Shown: positions 34,811 to 43,729 of the stretch, one piece after another
How the letters are laid out: each line of letters begins with the position of its first letter
Position numbering within the stretch: the first letter of the stretch is position 1
NCBI GenBank assembly: GCA_902362705.1
Contig: CABIXK010000001.1
Span: 106,680-170,679, forward strand
Reading direction: 5' to 3'
Source: Rikenellaceae bacterium
GTDB lineage: Bacteria > Bacteroidota > Bacteroidia > Bacteroidales > Rikenellaceae
Length of the DNA: 64,000 nt
Notes under the pieces: model-generated
Seen by the model: only the letters and a program-made list of their open reading frames with translations
The model's database searches: none
Told to the model about the DNA's origin: nothing
Position numbers and translations under genes: made by a program

Positions 34811-35620
34811 ATGATCGTGAAACGAATCTTCATCTTATGCTGCGCCCTGCCGCTCTTCGGCAGCGTCGCAGCGCAGCGGCCCGACGCCGAGGCCGAATAC
34901 CTGCGGGCCGACAGCGCGCTGTGGACCTCCTACGAAGCGGCGATGCGCGAGATCTACGAGGGCGAGGAGCAGGGGCGCCGCGAACGGGCGCGGGCGTTGT
35001 ACGACACTACCATGCGGCGCAACCGCGAGTTGGCGCTGCGCTATGCCGCGACGCCCAGCGGTTTGCAGAGGTGCTACATGACGCGGCTCGGGATGCCGAA
35101 GGATTCGCTGCGGGCCGCCCTGCGGCGCATTCCGCGCCGGATGCGGCGATCGCCCTACGGCCGCTCCATCGCGCTGCACCTGCGGACGCACCAGCTGACG
35201 GAAGGCGACCGCGCCGTCGTGCTCGGCGGCTGGAGGGAGGCCGACGGAAAGCCGTTCGACTGGTCGTCGCTCCGCGAAGGCTACACCTTGCTGCTTTACG
35301 GCGGCCTGGACTGCATGGGCGCTTCGGGGCGCGAATACCTCGCGGGGCTTGCGGCGCGCTATCCGGACGATCTTCGGATCGTGGTCTTCTGGCCGACGGA
35401 TTCGCGGGAAAGACTGGCGCAGAAACGGGCCTCCTACCCTGCACTCCTCCACCGCGCCGTGTCCGATTTTCGGGGCGACCACACGCCTTTCAAGATCCGT
35501 TACGGCGCGCAGGGAACGCCGACCTGCTTTTTGATCGATCCCGACCGAAGGATCCGCGTGAAGTCGGGAGGGCTCGCGCCCCAGCGCATCGAGGAGGTGC
35601 TCTCGGAGACGAAAAAATAG
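34811..35620 (+). CDS. Secreted thioredoxin-fold protein lacking a CxxC motif
   Basis: 269 residues. A signal peptide (about 1-21, ending VAAQ) is followed by a helical charged region (25-140) and a TlpA/DUF5106-like thioredoxin fold: GKPFDWSSL, LLLYGGLDCMGASGREYL and FKIRYGAQGTPTCFLIDPD with the conserved cis-proline segment. The usual WCxxC is replaced by LDCMGAS, leaving a single cysteine, so classical disulfide exchange is unlikely. Homologues often sit near respiratory or folding genes; here it stands at the head of a YggS-proC transcript. Confidence 0.78.
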   Translation: MIVKRIFILCCALPLFGSVAAQRPDAEAEYLRADSALWTSYEAAMREIYEGEEQGRRERARALYDTTMRRNRELALRYAATPSGLQRCYMTRLGMPKDSLRAALRRIPRRMRRSPYGRSIALHLRTHQLTEGDRAVVLGGWREADGKPFDWSSLREGYTLLLYGGLDCMGASGREYLAGLAARYPDDLRIVVFWPTDSRERLAQKRASYPALLHRAVSDFRGDHTPFKIRYGAQGTPTCFLIDPDRRIRVKSGGLAPQRIEEVLSETKK

Positions 35621-35656
35621 CTCGGCCCGCCTCGCCAACCTTAATAGTAAAGAGTT

Positions 35657-36328
35657 ATGTCCATAGACCGTCAACTGGCGCAGGTGCGCGCCACGCTGCC
35701 CGCCGGCGTCGAGCTGGTCGCCGTGTCGAAAACCCATCCTGCGGAGGCGATCCGCGAAGCCTACGAGGCCGGGCAGCGCCTCTTCGGCGAGAGCCGGCCC
35801 CAGGAGCTGTGCGCCAAGTACGAGGCCCTGCCCCGCGACATCGCCTGGCACATGATCGGCCACCTGCAGACCAACAAGGTGCGCATGATCGCCCCCTTCG
35901 TGGCACTTATCCACTCGGTCGACAGCGCGCGGCTGGCCGAGACGATCGAACGCGAGGCGGCGCGCTGCGGCCGCGTGATCGACATCCTGCTGGAGCTGCA
36001 CGTGGCCGACGAAGCGAGCAAGACGGGCTGGGCGTGGGACGAGCTCGCGGCGTGGCTCGCCGCCGACCCTTTCGCCTCCATGCCCCACGTGCGGGTGCGC
36101 GGCCTGATGGGGATCGCCACCCACACCGACGACGAGCGGATCGTGCGGCGCGACTTCGAGACGCTGCGCCGCCGCTTCGAGGAGCTGCGGCCCCGGTTGG
36201 GCGAAGCTTTCGACACGCTCTCGATGGGCATGTCGGACGACTACCCCGTGGCTGTAGCGTGCGGTGCGACGATGGTGCGCGTGGGCTCGCTCCTCTTCGG
36301 AGCGCGCGATTACGGAACTGAAAAATAG
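35657..36328 (+). CDS. YggS-family PLP homeostasis protein
   Basis: 223 residues. LVAVSKTHPAEAIREAYEAG carries the PLP-binding lysine; HMIGHLQTNKVRMI, VDSARLAETI, GLMGIATHTDDE and LSMGMSDDYPVAVACGATMVRVG are the conserved TIM-barrel motifs. The protein binds pyridoxal 5'-phosphate and buffers its level. In many bacteria its gene is next to proC, as here (six bases apart). Confidence 0.95.
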   Translation: MSIDRQLAQVRATLPAGVELVAVSKTHPAEAIREAYEAGQRLFGESRPQELCAKYEALPRDIAWHMIGHLQTNKVRMIAPFVALIHSVDSARLAETIEREAARCGRVIDILLELHVADEASKTGWAWDELAAWLAADPFASMPHVRVRGLMGIATHTDDERIVRRDFETLRRRFEELRPRLGEAFDTLSMGMSDDYPVAVACGATMVRVGSLLFGARDYGTEK

Positions 36329-36334
36329 ATCGAT

Positions 36335-37114
36335 ATGAAGCTGGGATTCATAGGATTCGGCAATATGGCGCAGGCTCTGGCCCGAGGTCTGGTCGCGGGA
36401 GGCGCCCTGCCGGCGGAGGCGATCGGTGCCTGCGCCCGCGATGCGGAGAAGCTCGGGCGCAATGCGGCGCGGATCGGCATCCGCCCGCTCGCGACGGTGG
36501 ACGAAGTGCTGGATTTCGCCGATATGGTGGTCGTGGCGGTCAAGCCCCACCAGGTGGAGAAGGTGCTGGCGCCCGTTAGGGAGCCTCTGGCGCGAAAGGT
36601 GGTCGTCTCCGTGGCGGCCGGGTGGACCTTCGACCGCTACGAGGGGTTGCTCGCCGCCGGTACGGCCCACATAAGCACGGTTCCCAATACGCCGGTGGCG
36701 GTGTGCGAGGGGATCGTCGTGTGCGAGCGGCGCCATTCGCTCGACGCCGGGCAGTGGCGGGCGTTCGAACGGCTGTTCGGCTGCGTCGGGCTCGTGCAGG
36801 CTGTGGATACTCCCCTGCTCTCGGTGGCGGGCACGGTGTGCGGCTGCGGCCCGGCCTTCGCCGCGCTCTTCGTCGAGGCGCTCGCCGATGCCGCGGTCAA
36901 GCACGGGATCGCGCGCGAGACGGCCTACCGCATGGTGAGCCAGATGCTCGTCGGCACGGGCCGGCTCCAGCTCGCGACGGGGCAGCACCCCGGGGCGATG
37001 AAGGATGCCGTCTGTTCGCCCGGGGGGACGACCATCCGCGGTGTGGCCGAGCTCGAACAGCGCGGTCTGCGCGGCGCGGTGATCGCGGCCGTGGATGCGA
37101 TCGAGGGCGAGTGA
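36335..37114 (+). CDS. proC: Pyrroline-5-carboxylate reductase
   Basis: 259 residues. Nucleotide loop LGFIGFGNMAQALARGL; VVAVKPHQVEKVL; STVPNTPVAVCEG; and the C-terminal dimer helix signature with SPGGTTIRGVAELEQRGLRGAV. It reduces pyrroline-5-carboxylate to proline in the cytoplasm. It ends the three-gene transcript; a terminator starts 33 bases on. Confidence 0.93.
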   Translation: MKLGFIGFGNMAQALARGLVAGGALPAEAIGACARDAEKLGRNAARIGIRPLATVDEVLDFADMVVVAVKPHQVEKVLAPVREPLARKVVVSVAAGWTFDRYEGLLAAGTAHISTVPNTPVAVCEGIVVCERRHSLDAGQWRAFERLFGCVGLVQAVDTPLLSVAGTVCGCGPAFAALFVEALADAAVKHGIARETAYRMVSQMLVGTGRLQLATGQHPGAMKDAVCSPGGTTIRGVAELEQRGLRGAVIAAVDAIEGE

Positions 37115-37146
37115 CCCGGGCGGGCGCATAAGGCGTATAAATAATG

Positions 37147-37177
37147 AAGGCGTGTGTCGAAATCCGACACACGCCTT
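37147..37177 (+). terminator. Terminator after proC
   Basis: A perfect 13-bp stem (37147-37159 with 37165-37177), five-base loop, then GG and four T residues. Confidence 0.85.
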
Positions 37178-37213
37178 GGTTTTGCAGTCTGTCCCTCGCC
37201 TATTCGAAGGTCA

Positions 37214-37237
37214 GCGTCCGGCTCGCGAGCCGGACGC
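37214..37237. repeat. Perfect 24-bp palindrome
   Basis: Bases 37214-37225 are the exact reverse complement of 37226-37237, GC-rich with a central TCGCGA. It lies between the proC terminator and the end of the M23 peptidase gene. It has no T tract on either side. Confidence 0.75.
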
Positions 37238-37283
37238 CGTGCCGGCGAGGATCAGGCGGTGCGTTTTCATGGTGCGGGCGGGG

Positions 37284-38495
37284 TTATCTCACGCGCAGCG
37301 TGCGGCCGATGCGCAGCACGGTGGTCGACTTGATGCCGTTCAGGCGGCAGATGTTGTTCACGGTGGTGCCGTAGCGGCGGGCGATGGCGCCCAGCGTGTC
37401 GCCCGATTTAATCTTATGGTAGCGCATGGCGGCCTTCTCAGCGGCCTCTTTCTTGTCCTGCTCCTCGTTGGCGATCTCGTCCTCGAAGTCCTGGCCGGCC
37501 TTGGAGTAGATGCTGAAGAACGACTTCTTGAGCAGGAACGTCTCGCGGCACAGCTCGCCCGTCTTGAAGTCGATCAGCCGCTCGGGGTCGAACGACTGGC
37601 CGTAGTAGCGGGTCTCGAAGTGGAGGTGGGGACCCGTCGAGCGGCCCGTCGAGCCGCCCAAACCGATGATCTGCCCCGCTTCGACCCACTGGTCGGGCTC
37701 GACCATGCGCTCCGAGAGGTGGCCGTAGTAGGTCTCCAGACCGTTGTCGTGGCGGATGATGACCAGGTTGCCGTAACCGCCGCGGTGGTACTGCGAGATG
37801 CGCACGCGCCCCGAGAAGGTGGCGTAGATCGGGTCGCCCACCTTGAGCGGCAGGTCGACGCCCTGGTGGGGGCGGCGACGGCGCGGGCCGTACTTGCCGC
37901 GCGGGTGGATCGAGCCCTGGTAGGGGCAGTGGTAGCCCGTCACCGAGTCGAGCAGCTCGATCACTACCGACGAGGGCATCGACGACATGTCGGCCTCGCG
38001 GTACGGGAAGAGCCCCTGCGTGTCCCAGTACTTCTCGAAAATGGTGTTGTCGCGCGACACTTCGCGGTTGATGACATACTTCCAGGTGTTGTTGCTGAAG
38101 AGGATGACCTGCACGGCGTCGTTGCCCGATTCGAGGGTGTCGAGCACCGCCAGATCGTGCGTGTCGAAGGAGTTGGAGGCGATGCGGCGCGGCTTGAGGC
38201 GCTCGCGCAGGTCGGCGATCGAGTCGGCGGCGGCCTGCTCGGGATCGACGGGCGCGGGTGCCGGGGCCGCCGGCCCGCACTCCTCCTCGGTGCGCGCTGC
38301 GGCATCGGCGGCGCAGAGCAGCGACTCGAGCGAGTCGACGCGCTCGAGCAGCCGGAGCGCGGCCGTGCGCAGCGAGTCGCTCTGGGCGGTTTCGGAGGCT
38401 ACGGTGCGCTTGGAGCGGCGCTGCGATCGGGGTTGGGCGGCCGAGGCCGAGCAGAGGGCCAGAAGGGCCGCGAGGGTGATGAGGTTGCGTATCAT
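37284..38495 (-). CDS. Secreted M23 metallopeptidase with LysM domain
   Basis: 403 residues. Signal peptide (about 1-20, ...CSASAAQ), then a polar region with a coiled-coil-like stretch (37-60), then the M23 domain: RRPHQGVDLPLKVGDPI (first zinc ligands HxxxD), YYGHLSE and GPHLHFETRYYG. The C-terminal 45 residues (YHKIKSGDTLGAIARRYGTT) are a LysM peptidoglycan-binding domain. It likely cuts or regulates cutting of peptidoglycan in the periplasm. It is the last gene of the yicC-gmk-nadD-ddl operon. Confidence 0.92.
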   Translation of the reverse strand: MIRNLITLAALLALCSASAAQPRSQRRSKRTVASETAQSDSLRTAALRLLERVDSLESLLCAADAAARTEEECGPAAPAPAPVDPEQAAADSIADLRERLKPRRIASNSFDTHDLAVLDTLESGNDAVQVILFSNNTWKYVINREVSRDNTIFEKYWDTQGLFPYREADMSSMPSSVVIELLDSVTGYHCPYQGSIHPRGKYGPRRRRPHQGVDLPLKVGDPIYATFSGRVRISQYHRGGYGNLVIIRHDNGLETYYGHLSERMVEPDQWVEAGQIIGLGGSTGRSTGPHLHFETRYYGQSFDPERLIDFKTGELCRETFLLKKSFFSIYSKAGQDFEDEIANEEQDKKEAAEKAAMRYHKIKSGDTLGAIARRYGTTVNNICRLNGIKSTTVLRIGRTLRVR

Positions 38496-38499
38496 GTCG

Positions 38500-39072
38500 T
38501 CAGTGTTTTTTCAGAAATTGTTCGGCGGCTTCGAGGGCGGCGTAGAACTCCTCGCCGAAGCGGCGCACGATGGGCTCGCGCAGCGCTTTGTAGACCGGGA
38601 TGCCCAGCCGGCTGCCGCACTTGCGGGCCGGCGCGCAGACCGACCAGCGGTGGTAGTTGAGCCCTACCGTGCCGTTGGAGAACTGCACGAGGCGGATGGG
38701 ATAGAGGTGGCACGAGACGGGCTTGCGGAAGGGGGTCTTCCCCTCGGCCCACGCCTTCTCGATGGCGCAGAGCGTCACCTCGCCGTCGCGGTAGGCGTAG
38801 GCGCACTCGGCATCGTCGACCAGCGGCGTGGTGTAGTCGCCGTCGGCGTCGACGACCATGAAGCCCTGCCGCTCGACGGCCTCGATGCCCTCCGGGGTCA
38901 TGTAGGGGCGGTAGCGGGGATACTCCTCTTCGAGCGTGTCTACCTCGTCGGCCTCGAGCGGCGCCCCGGCGTTGCCCTCGACGCAGCAGATGCCCTTGCA
39001 CTGCGCCAGGTCGCACGCGAAGCACTCGCGCAGCAGGTCGGCGCTCACGATTTTGTCGTCGATCTCTATCAT
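38500..39072 (-). CDS. DUF3109 family cysteine-rich protein
   Basis: 190 residues, start at 39072 (MIEIDDKIVSADLLRECF). Cysteines cluster as CDLAQCKGICC and later CHLYPIRL and CAPARKCG, a layout shared with YkgJ-like putative metal-chelating proteins. The family is widespread in Bacteroidota and its function is not established; iron-sulfur or zinc binding is a reasonable guess. It overlaps the ddl gene by four bases. Confidence 0.88.
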   Translation of the reverse strand: MIEIDDKIVSADLLRECFACDLAQCKGICCVEGNAGAPLEADEVDTLEEEYPRYRPYMTPEGIEAVERQGFMVVDADGDYTTPLVDDAECAYAYRDGEVTLCAIEKAWAEGKTPFRKPVSCHLYPIRLVQFSNGTVGLNYHRWSVCAPARKCGSRLGIPVYKALREPIVRRFGEEFYAALEAAEQFLKKH

Positions 39073-40055
39073 TTTCGGCAGGTGTCGGCGATGATCAGAT
39101 CGTACAGCTCCCCGAGCGACATGCCCATGGCGGCGGCCTGCTTGGGGACGATGCTCCCGGCGCTCATGCCCGGGATGGAGTTGAGCTCGATGAAGTAGGG
39201 CTCGCCCTCGGGCGTGACGATGAAGTCGACGCGCACGACGCCCGAGCAGCGGCACAGCCGGTAGGCTTCGCGCGTGAGGCGGTTGAGTTCGGCGCGTACC
39301 TCGGGCGAGATCCGCGCCGGGGTGATCTCCTCGGAGCAGCCGGCCGTGTACTTGGCCTCGTAGTCGAAGAAGTCGTTGCGGGGGACGATCTCCGTCTCGG
39401 GGAAGATATATTCGCGCTCCTCGGTCACCAGGATCCCGCAGCCGATCTCGCGGCCCGAGATGCACTCCTCGACGAGCACCTCGTCGCTCTCGGCCAGTGC
39501 GGCCTCGATGGCGGCGGGCAGCTCCTCGGCCGTGCGGACCTTCGTCACGCCGAACGACGAGCCGCTGGCGTTGGGCTTGACGAAGAGCGGCAGCCCCAGC
39601 TCGGCGGTCAGCGCCGAGGGCTCGGCCGCCTCGCCGCGGCGGATGAAGCGTTCGCGCGCCAGGTGGAAGCCGCGGCCGGCGAGCGTGCGCTTGGTGGTGA
39701 TCTTGTCGAAGGTCACCACCGACGAGGTCATCGAGCACGACGAGTAGGGAATGCCCATCATGTCGAGGTAGCCCTGCAGGCGGCCGTCCTCGCCCGGGGT
39801 GCCGTGGATGAGGATCAGCGCGTAGTCGAACTCGCGTCGCTCGCCCGCCACCGTGAGCGAGAAGTCGTTCTTGTCCACCTGCCACCGGCTGCCGTCGGGG
39901 GCCGTGTAGTGCCAGTCGCGGCGGTGCAGGTCGATCGTCGTGACGTCGTATTTCGCGCGATCGAGCGCCGCCTCGATCTGTGCGGCGCTCTGGAGGGCGA
40001 TCTCCCGCTCGGACGAATCTCCGCCGGCGAGCAGGGCTATCTTCAGTCGTTGCAT
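39069..40055 (-). CDS. ddl: D-alanine--D-alanine ligase
   Basis: 328 residues with the ATP-grasp fold: LLAGGDSSEREIALQSA at the N-terminus, LFVKPNASGSSFGVTKV, EECISGREIGCGIL and the C-terminal FIELNSIPGMSAGSIVPKQA metal-binding loop. It makes the D-Ala-D-Ala dipeptide for peptidoglycan. It is co-transcribed with nadD (seven bases upstream) and DUF3109 (four-base overlap). Confidence 0.95.
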   Translation of the reverse strand: MQRLKIALLAGGDSSEREIALQSAAQIEAALDRAKYDVTTIDLHRRDWHYTAPDGSRWQVDKNDFSLTVAGERREFDYALILIHGTPGEDGRLQGYLDMMGIPYSSCSMTSSVVTFDKITTKRTLAGRGFHLARERFIRRGEAAEPSALTAELGLPLFVKPNASGSSFGVTKVRTAEELPAAIEAALAESDEVLVEECISGREIGCGILVTEEREYIFPETEIVPRNDFFDYEAKYTAGCSEEITPARISPEVRAELNRLTREAYRLCRCSGVVRVDFIVTPEGEPYFIELNSIPGMSAGSIVPKQAAAMGMSLGELYDLIIADTCRK

Positions 40056-40062
40056 GTCTTGT

Positions 40063-40872
40063 CTATGGATTGTAGATGTCTGTGTATCGGAAATCGAGGA
40101 TCTCCCGGATCATCCGGGCGTATTCGCGCGCCTCGGCATGGTCGGGGTCGAGGCGCAGCAGGGCGTTGAAGTCGTTGAGCGCGGGGCCCCAGGCGTTGCG
40201 CCGGTAGTGGAGCCGCGCACGTTCGAGCAGCAGGTCCGCGTCGCGGGGCGTGTCGGCGAGCCGGCGGTCGAGCAGCTCCAGCCGCCGCTCGGGGCTCCAC
40301 AGCCCCCGCCGGCGGATGTGGTCGGCCACCTCGGGCGCGATCCACTGCGAGACCTCTTCGCCCGCTTCGAGGGCGCGGCGCACGGCCGTCGACGAGATGT
40401 CGAGCAGCGGCGCCCCGTCGAGCAACGTGATGCGGTCGGCGAAGCGCATGGTCGGCTCCCCGCGCCGCGGGTAGACGTAGATCGGGTATTCGAGGATGCG
40501 CTCCCACTCCTTCCAGCCGTCGAGGCGCTCGATCTGGTCGCCGCCCATGAGGATCGAGAAGCGCATGCGGTCGCCGCATTCCTGCTCCAGGTAGCGCAGC
40601 GTGTCGATGGTGTACGACGGCCGGGGAAGCAGGAACTCCACCACCGAGGGGCGGATGCGCTCGGGATAGCGCGAGGCGCGGCAGGCCGCTTCGGCCATCT
40701 CGAACCGGTCGAGCTCGGGGGCCAGGTCGGCGGCCTCCTTGTAGGGGCTCTGCGGCGAGATGACGAGCGCCAGCTCGTCGCACAGCCCCTGCCCGACGAC
40801 CCACTCGGCCAGAGCGATGTGGCCGCGGTGGACGGGGTTGAACGACCCGAAGTAGAGCATCGTGCGCCGCAT
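40063..40872 (-). CDS. nadD: Nicotinate-nucleotide adenylyltransferase with TPR-like tail
   Basis: 269 residues. The first 190 or so are NadD: LYFGSFNPVHRGHIALAEW (HxGH motif), GGDQIERLDGWKEWERIL, and DISSTAVRRALEAGEEVSQW (ISSTxxR). The enzyme makes NaAD from nicotinate mononucleotide for NAD synthesis. About 75 residues follow that look like a tetratricopeptide repeat (LLERARLHYRRNAWGPALND... LDPDHAEAREYARM). Ordinary NadD proteins stop near 190-215 residues, so this is an extension. The first of two nearby ATGs is used. Confidence 0.9.
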   Translation of the reverse strand: MRRTMLYFGSFNPVHRGHIALAEWVVGQGLCDELALVISPQSPYKEAADLAPELDRFEMAEAACRASRYPERIRPSVVEFLLPRPSYTIDTLRYLEQECGDRMRFSILMGGDQIERLDGWKEWERILEYPIYVYPRRGEPTMRFADRITLLDGAPLLDISSTAVRRALEAGEEVSQWIAPEVADHIRRRGLWSPERRLELLDRRLADTPRDADLLLERARLHYRRNAWGPALNDFNALLRLDPDHAEAREYARMIREILDFRYTDIYNP

Positions 40873-40875
40873 ACC

Positions 40876-41439
40876 CTACCCCGCGATGAAGGTTTCGAGC
40901 AGTCGCACGGTCTCGGCGACGGCCGTGTCGAGGTCGTCGTTGACGACGATGCGGTCGAACTCGGGGGCCTTGCCGATCTCGAATTCGGCCTTGGCCACGC
41001 GGCGGTCGATCACCTCCGGGGCGTCGGTGGCGCGCCCCTCGAGGCGGCGCCGCAGCTCCTCGATCGAGGGGGGCATGATGAAGATCGAGCAGGCCTCGTC
41101 GCCGAAGATCCGCTTGAGGTTGATGCCGCCTACCACGTCGACGTCGAAGACGATGACGTGCCCCGCGGCCCAGATGCGCTCGACCTCGCTGCGCAGCGTG
41201 CCGTAGCAGGTGCCCGCATAGACCTCCTCCCACTCGACGAAGCGCCCCTGCTCGGCCGCCAGCCGGAAGGCTTCGGGCGAGAGGAAGTGGTAGTCGACGC
41301 CGTCGCGCTCCGCGCCGCGCGGTGCGCGGCTGGTAGCCGAGACGGAGAACTCGAGCTGCGGGAAGCGGCCGAGCAGCTCGCGGACGATGGTGGTCTTGCC
41401 CGATCCGCTCGGGGCCGAAAAGATGACGACTTTTCCCAT
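40876..41439 (-). CDS. gmk: Guanylate kinase
   Basis: 187 residues. The P-loop is SAPSGSGKTTIVRELL, followed by the GMP-binding region SVSATSRAPRGAERDGVDYHFLS and YGTLRSEVERIWAAGHVIVFDVDVVGG. It phosphorylates GMP to GDP. The operon neighbours yicC (six bases before) and nadD (three bases after) fit the common yicC-gmk pairing. Confidence 0.96.
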   Translation of the reverse strand: MGKVVIFSAPSGSGKTTIVRELLGRFPQLEFSVSATSRAPRGAERDGVDYHFLSPEAFRLAAEQGRFVEWEEVYAGTCYGTLRSEVERIWAAGHVIVFDVDVVGGINLKRIFGDEACSIFIMPPSIEELRRRLEGRATDAPEVIDRRVAKAEFEIGKAPEFDRIVVNDDLDTAVAETVRLLETFIAG

Positions 41440-41445
41440 AGTATC

Positions 41446-42330
41446 TTACAGTATGTTCAGTACCTGTTCCTTGATCTTCTCCAGCTCGTCCTTCATCCGC
41501 ACCACCAGGCGCTGGATGTCGGCGTGGTTGGCCTTCGAGCCCATGGTGTTGATCTCGCGACCCATCTCCTGGGCGATGAAGCCCAGCTTGCGGCCCGCGG
41601 CCTGCTCCTCGGCGGCCACCTCGCGGAAGTAGCGGCAGTGGTTGGCCAGGCGCACCTTCTCCTCGGTGATGTCGAGTTTTTCGAGGTAGAAGATCATCTC
41701 CTGCTCGAGGCGGTTGGTGTCGACGTCGACATGCAGCTTGGAGAGGTTGTCGAGGATGCGCGCGCGCACCGTCTCGGTGCGGGTCGCCTCGAAGGGGACG
41801 ACCTGCTCCTTGAACTCTTCGATCAGGTCGACGCGGCGCTCCAGGTCGGCGATGAGCGTCGCCCCCTCCTGCGCGCGGAAGGCGTCGAGGCGCTCGCACG
41901 CCTCGCGGGCCGCCCCGATGAGCGCCGCGAGCTCCTCGTCGGTAACGGCGGCCGCATCCGATGCCACGACGTCGGGAAGGCGCATGACGCAGCCGAGCGC
42001 TGCGGCGTCCCACCCCGGGGCCGCGGTGTCGAGCCCCGCCTCGCGGGCCGCCTCGCGCAGCTGCGCGACGTAGGCGGCGAAGGCCGCGCTGTCGATGCGG
42101 GCGGCGGTCTCGACCGTTTGCGTCTCGACCGAGACGAAGGCGTCGACCTTGCCGCGCACGGCGGCGCGCGAGATGAGGTTGCGCAGCTCGTACTCCGCCT
42201 GGCGGTAGGCGGCGGGCAGGCGCAGGTTGAGGTCGAGCTGCTTGGAGTTGAGCGAGCGGATCTCGACCGTGATCTTCTTATTGCCGAAAAGGGCCTCTGC
42301 CTTGCCGAAGCCCGTCATGGATCTGACCAT
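41446..42330 (-). CDS. yicC: YicC family protein
   Basis: 294 residues. The N-terminal SMTGFGKAEALFGNKKITVEIRSLNSKQLDLNLRLP and the C-terminal GRKLGFIAQEMGREINTMGSKANH (split here as in the protein ends) are hallmarks of the YicC/YloC family, some members of which are ribonucleases. It is the first gene of the minus-strand operon ending with the M23 peptidase. Its leader is about 90 bases of GC-rich sequence. Confidence 0.92.
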   Translation of the reverse strand: MVRSMTGFGKAEALFGNKKITVEIRSLNSKQLDLNLRLPAAYRQAEYELRNLISRAAVRGKVDAFVSVETQTVETAARIDSAAFAAYVAQLREAAREAGLDTAAPGWDAAALGCVMRLPDVVASDAAAVTDEELAALIGAAREACERLDAFRAQEGATLIADLERRVDLIEEFKEQVVPFEATRTETVRARILDNLSKLHVDVDTNRLEQEMIFYLEKLDITEEKVRLANHCRYFREVAAEEQAAGRKLGFIAQEMGREINTMGSKANHADIQRLVVRMKDELEKIKEQVLNIL

Positions 42331-42420
42331 AGGTGTCTGTGTGGGTGTTGGGACCTCCGCGCCGCCGGCCGCCCGGGACGGTCGCCCGGGGCCCCCGACG
42401 CGGGGTCGGGTTTATCACGG

Positions 42421-42428
42421 CAAAAATA
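42421..42428 (-). promoter_or_regulatory. yicC operon -7 box candidate
   Basis: TATTTTTG on the minus strand fits TAnnTTTG. No clear TTG stands 19-20 bases upstream. The 42331-42420 leader holds GC-rich short palindromes around 42360-42410. Confidence 0.45.
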
Positions 42429-42469
42429 CGAAAAACAAATGAAAAAGCCGCCGTATGGCGGGATCATAT

Positions 42470-42519
42470 GAAAATTATTCGCGCGGGTGTTGCGGGATGA
42501 ATAATTTTCGTTATATTTG
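42470..42519 (+). promoter_or_regulatory. serC promoter with flanking 11-bp inverted repeat
   Basis: TTG at 42490-42492, 19-base spacer, TATATTTG at 42512-42519. GAAAATTATTC (42470-42480) is inverted perfectly at 42499-42509, so the arms sit on both sides of the TTG and just before the -7 box. This is a good operator candidate for control of the serine genes. Confidence 0.65.
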
Positions 42520-42573
42520 TGTTAGTTTGATAACAATGCGAAACGTTAACCTTAAAACCATATTCGAATTGTC

Positions 42574-43647
42574 ATGAAAAAGCACAATTTCAACGCCGGA
42601 CCCTCGATCCTGCCCGACGAGGTGATCCGCAAGGCGGCCGAAGCGATCGTCGATTTCAACGGCTCGGGGCTCTCGCTGCTCTCGATCTCGCACCGCACAA
42701 AGGATTTCGACGAGGTGATGGCCGAGGCCGACGCCCTGTTCCGCGAGCTGCTGCGTATTCCCGACAACTATAAGATCTTCTACGTGGGCGGCGGCGCCAG
42801 CACCATGTTCTACGAGGTGGCGGCCAACTTCCTGGGCAAGAAGGCCGGCTACGTCAATACGGGCGTGTGGTCGAAGAAGGCGATCAAGGAGGCCAAGCGT
42901 TACGGCGAGGTCGAGATCGTAGCCTCGTCCGACGACCGCGATTTCACCTACATCCCCAAGGGCTTCGCCATCCCCGAGGACCTCGACTACCTGCACATCA
43001 CCACCAACAACACCATCTACGGCACGGAGTACCACGAGGACATCGCCTCGCCGGTGCCCCTCATCGCCGATATGTCGTCGGACATCCTCTCGCGCCCGGT
43101 CGACGTGACCAAGTATGCGATGATCTACGGCGGCGCGCAGAAGAACCTCGCACCCGCGGGCGCGGTCTTCGCCATCATCCGCGAGGACATGCTCGACAAG
43201 ATCGTGCGCGACCTGCCGACGATGGTGTCGTTCCGCACCCACGTGGAGAACAACTCGATGTTCAACACCCCGCCCGTCTTCCCGATCTACGTGCTGAAGG
43301 AGACCCTCAAGTGGCTCAAGTCGATCGGCGGTGTGGAGGAGATCTACCGCCGCAACGTGGAGAAGGCGCAGCTGCTCTACGACGAGATCGACCGCAACCC
43401 GCTCTTCCGCGGCACGGTCGCCAAGGAGGACCGCTCGCTGATGAACATCTGCTTCGTGATGGCCGACGGCTACGAGGAGCTGGCGCCCGAGTTCATGGAG
43501 TTCGCCAAGGCGCGCGGCATGGTCGGCATCAAGGGCCACCGTCTGGTGGGCGGCTTCCGCGCATCGTGCTACAACGCCCTGCCGCGCGAGAGCGTCGAGG
43601 CGCTGGTGGCCTGCATGCAGGAGTTCGCCAAGTCGCACGTGAAGTAG
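42574..43647 (+). CDS. serC: Phosphoserine aminotransferase
   Basis: 357 residues. [19 protein letters not shown] opens the protein; [16 protein letters not shown] is the phosphate and PLP region, and [12 protein letters not shown] carries the PLP lysine. The C-terminal [19 protein letters not shown] is family-typical. It converts 3-phosphohydroxypyruvate and glutamate to phosphoserine; it may also serve pyridoxine synthesis. serA follows in the same direction. Confidence 0.95.
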   Translation: MKKHNFNAGPSILPDEVIRKAAEAIVDFNGSGLSLLSISHRTKDFDEVMAEADALFRELLRIPDNYKIFYVGGGASTMFYEVAANFLGKKAGYVNTGVWSKKAIKEAKRYGEVEIVASSDDRDFTYIPKGFAIPEDLDYLHITTNNTIYGTEYHEDIASPVPLIADMSSDILSRPVDVTKYAMIYGGAQKNLAPAGAVFAIIREDMLDKIVRDLPTMVSFRTHVENNSMFNTPPVFPIYVLKETLKWLKSIGGVEEIYRRNVEKAQLLYDEIDRNPLFRGTVAKEDRSLMNICFVMADGYEELAPEFMEFAKARGMVGIKGHRLVGGFRASCYNALPRESVEALVACMQEFAKSHVK

Positions 43648-43729
43648 ACGCGTCATGCCGACCATTGTCCCTTATACCTACGAAAAGAAGGAAGAGAAAC
43701 CATTGTATTTCACCTCATTGCTCAAAGCT

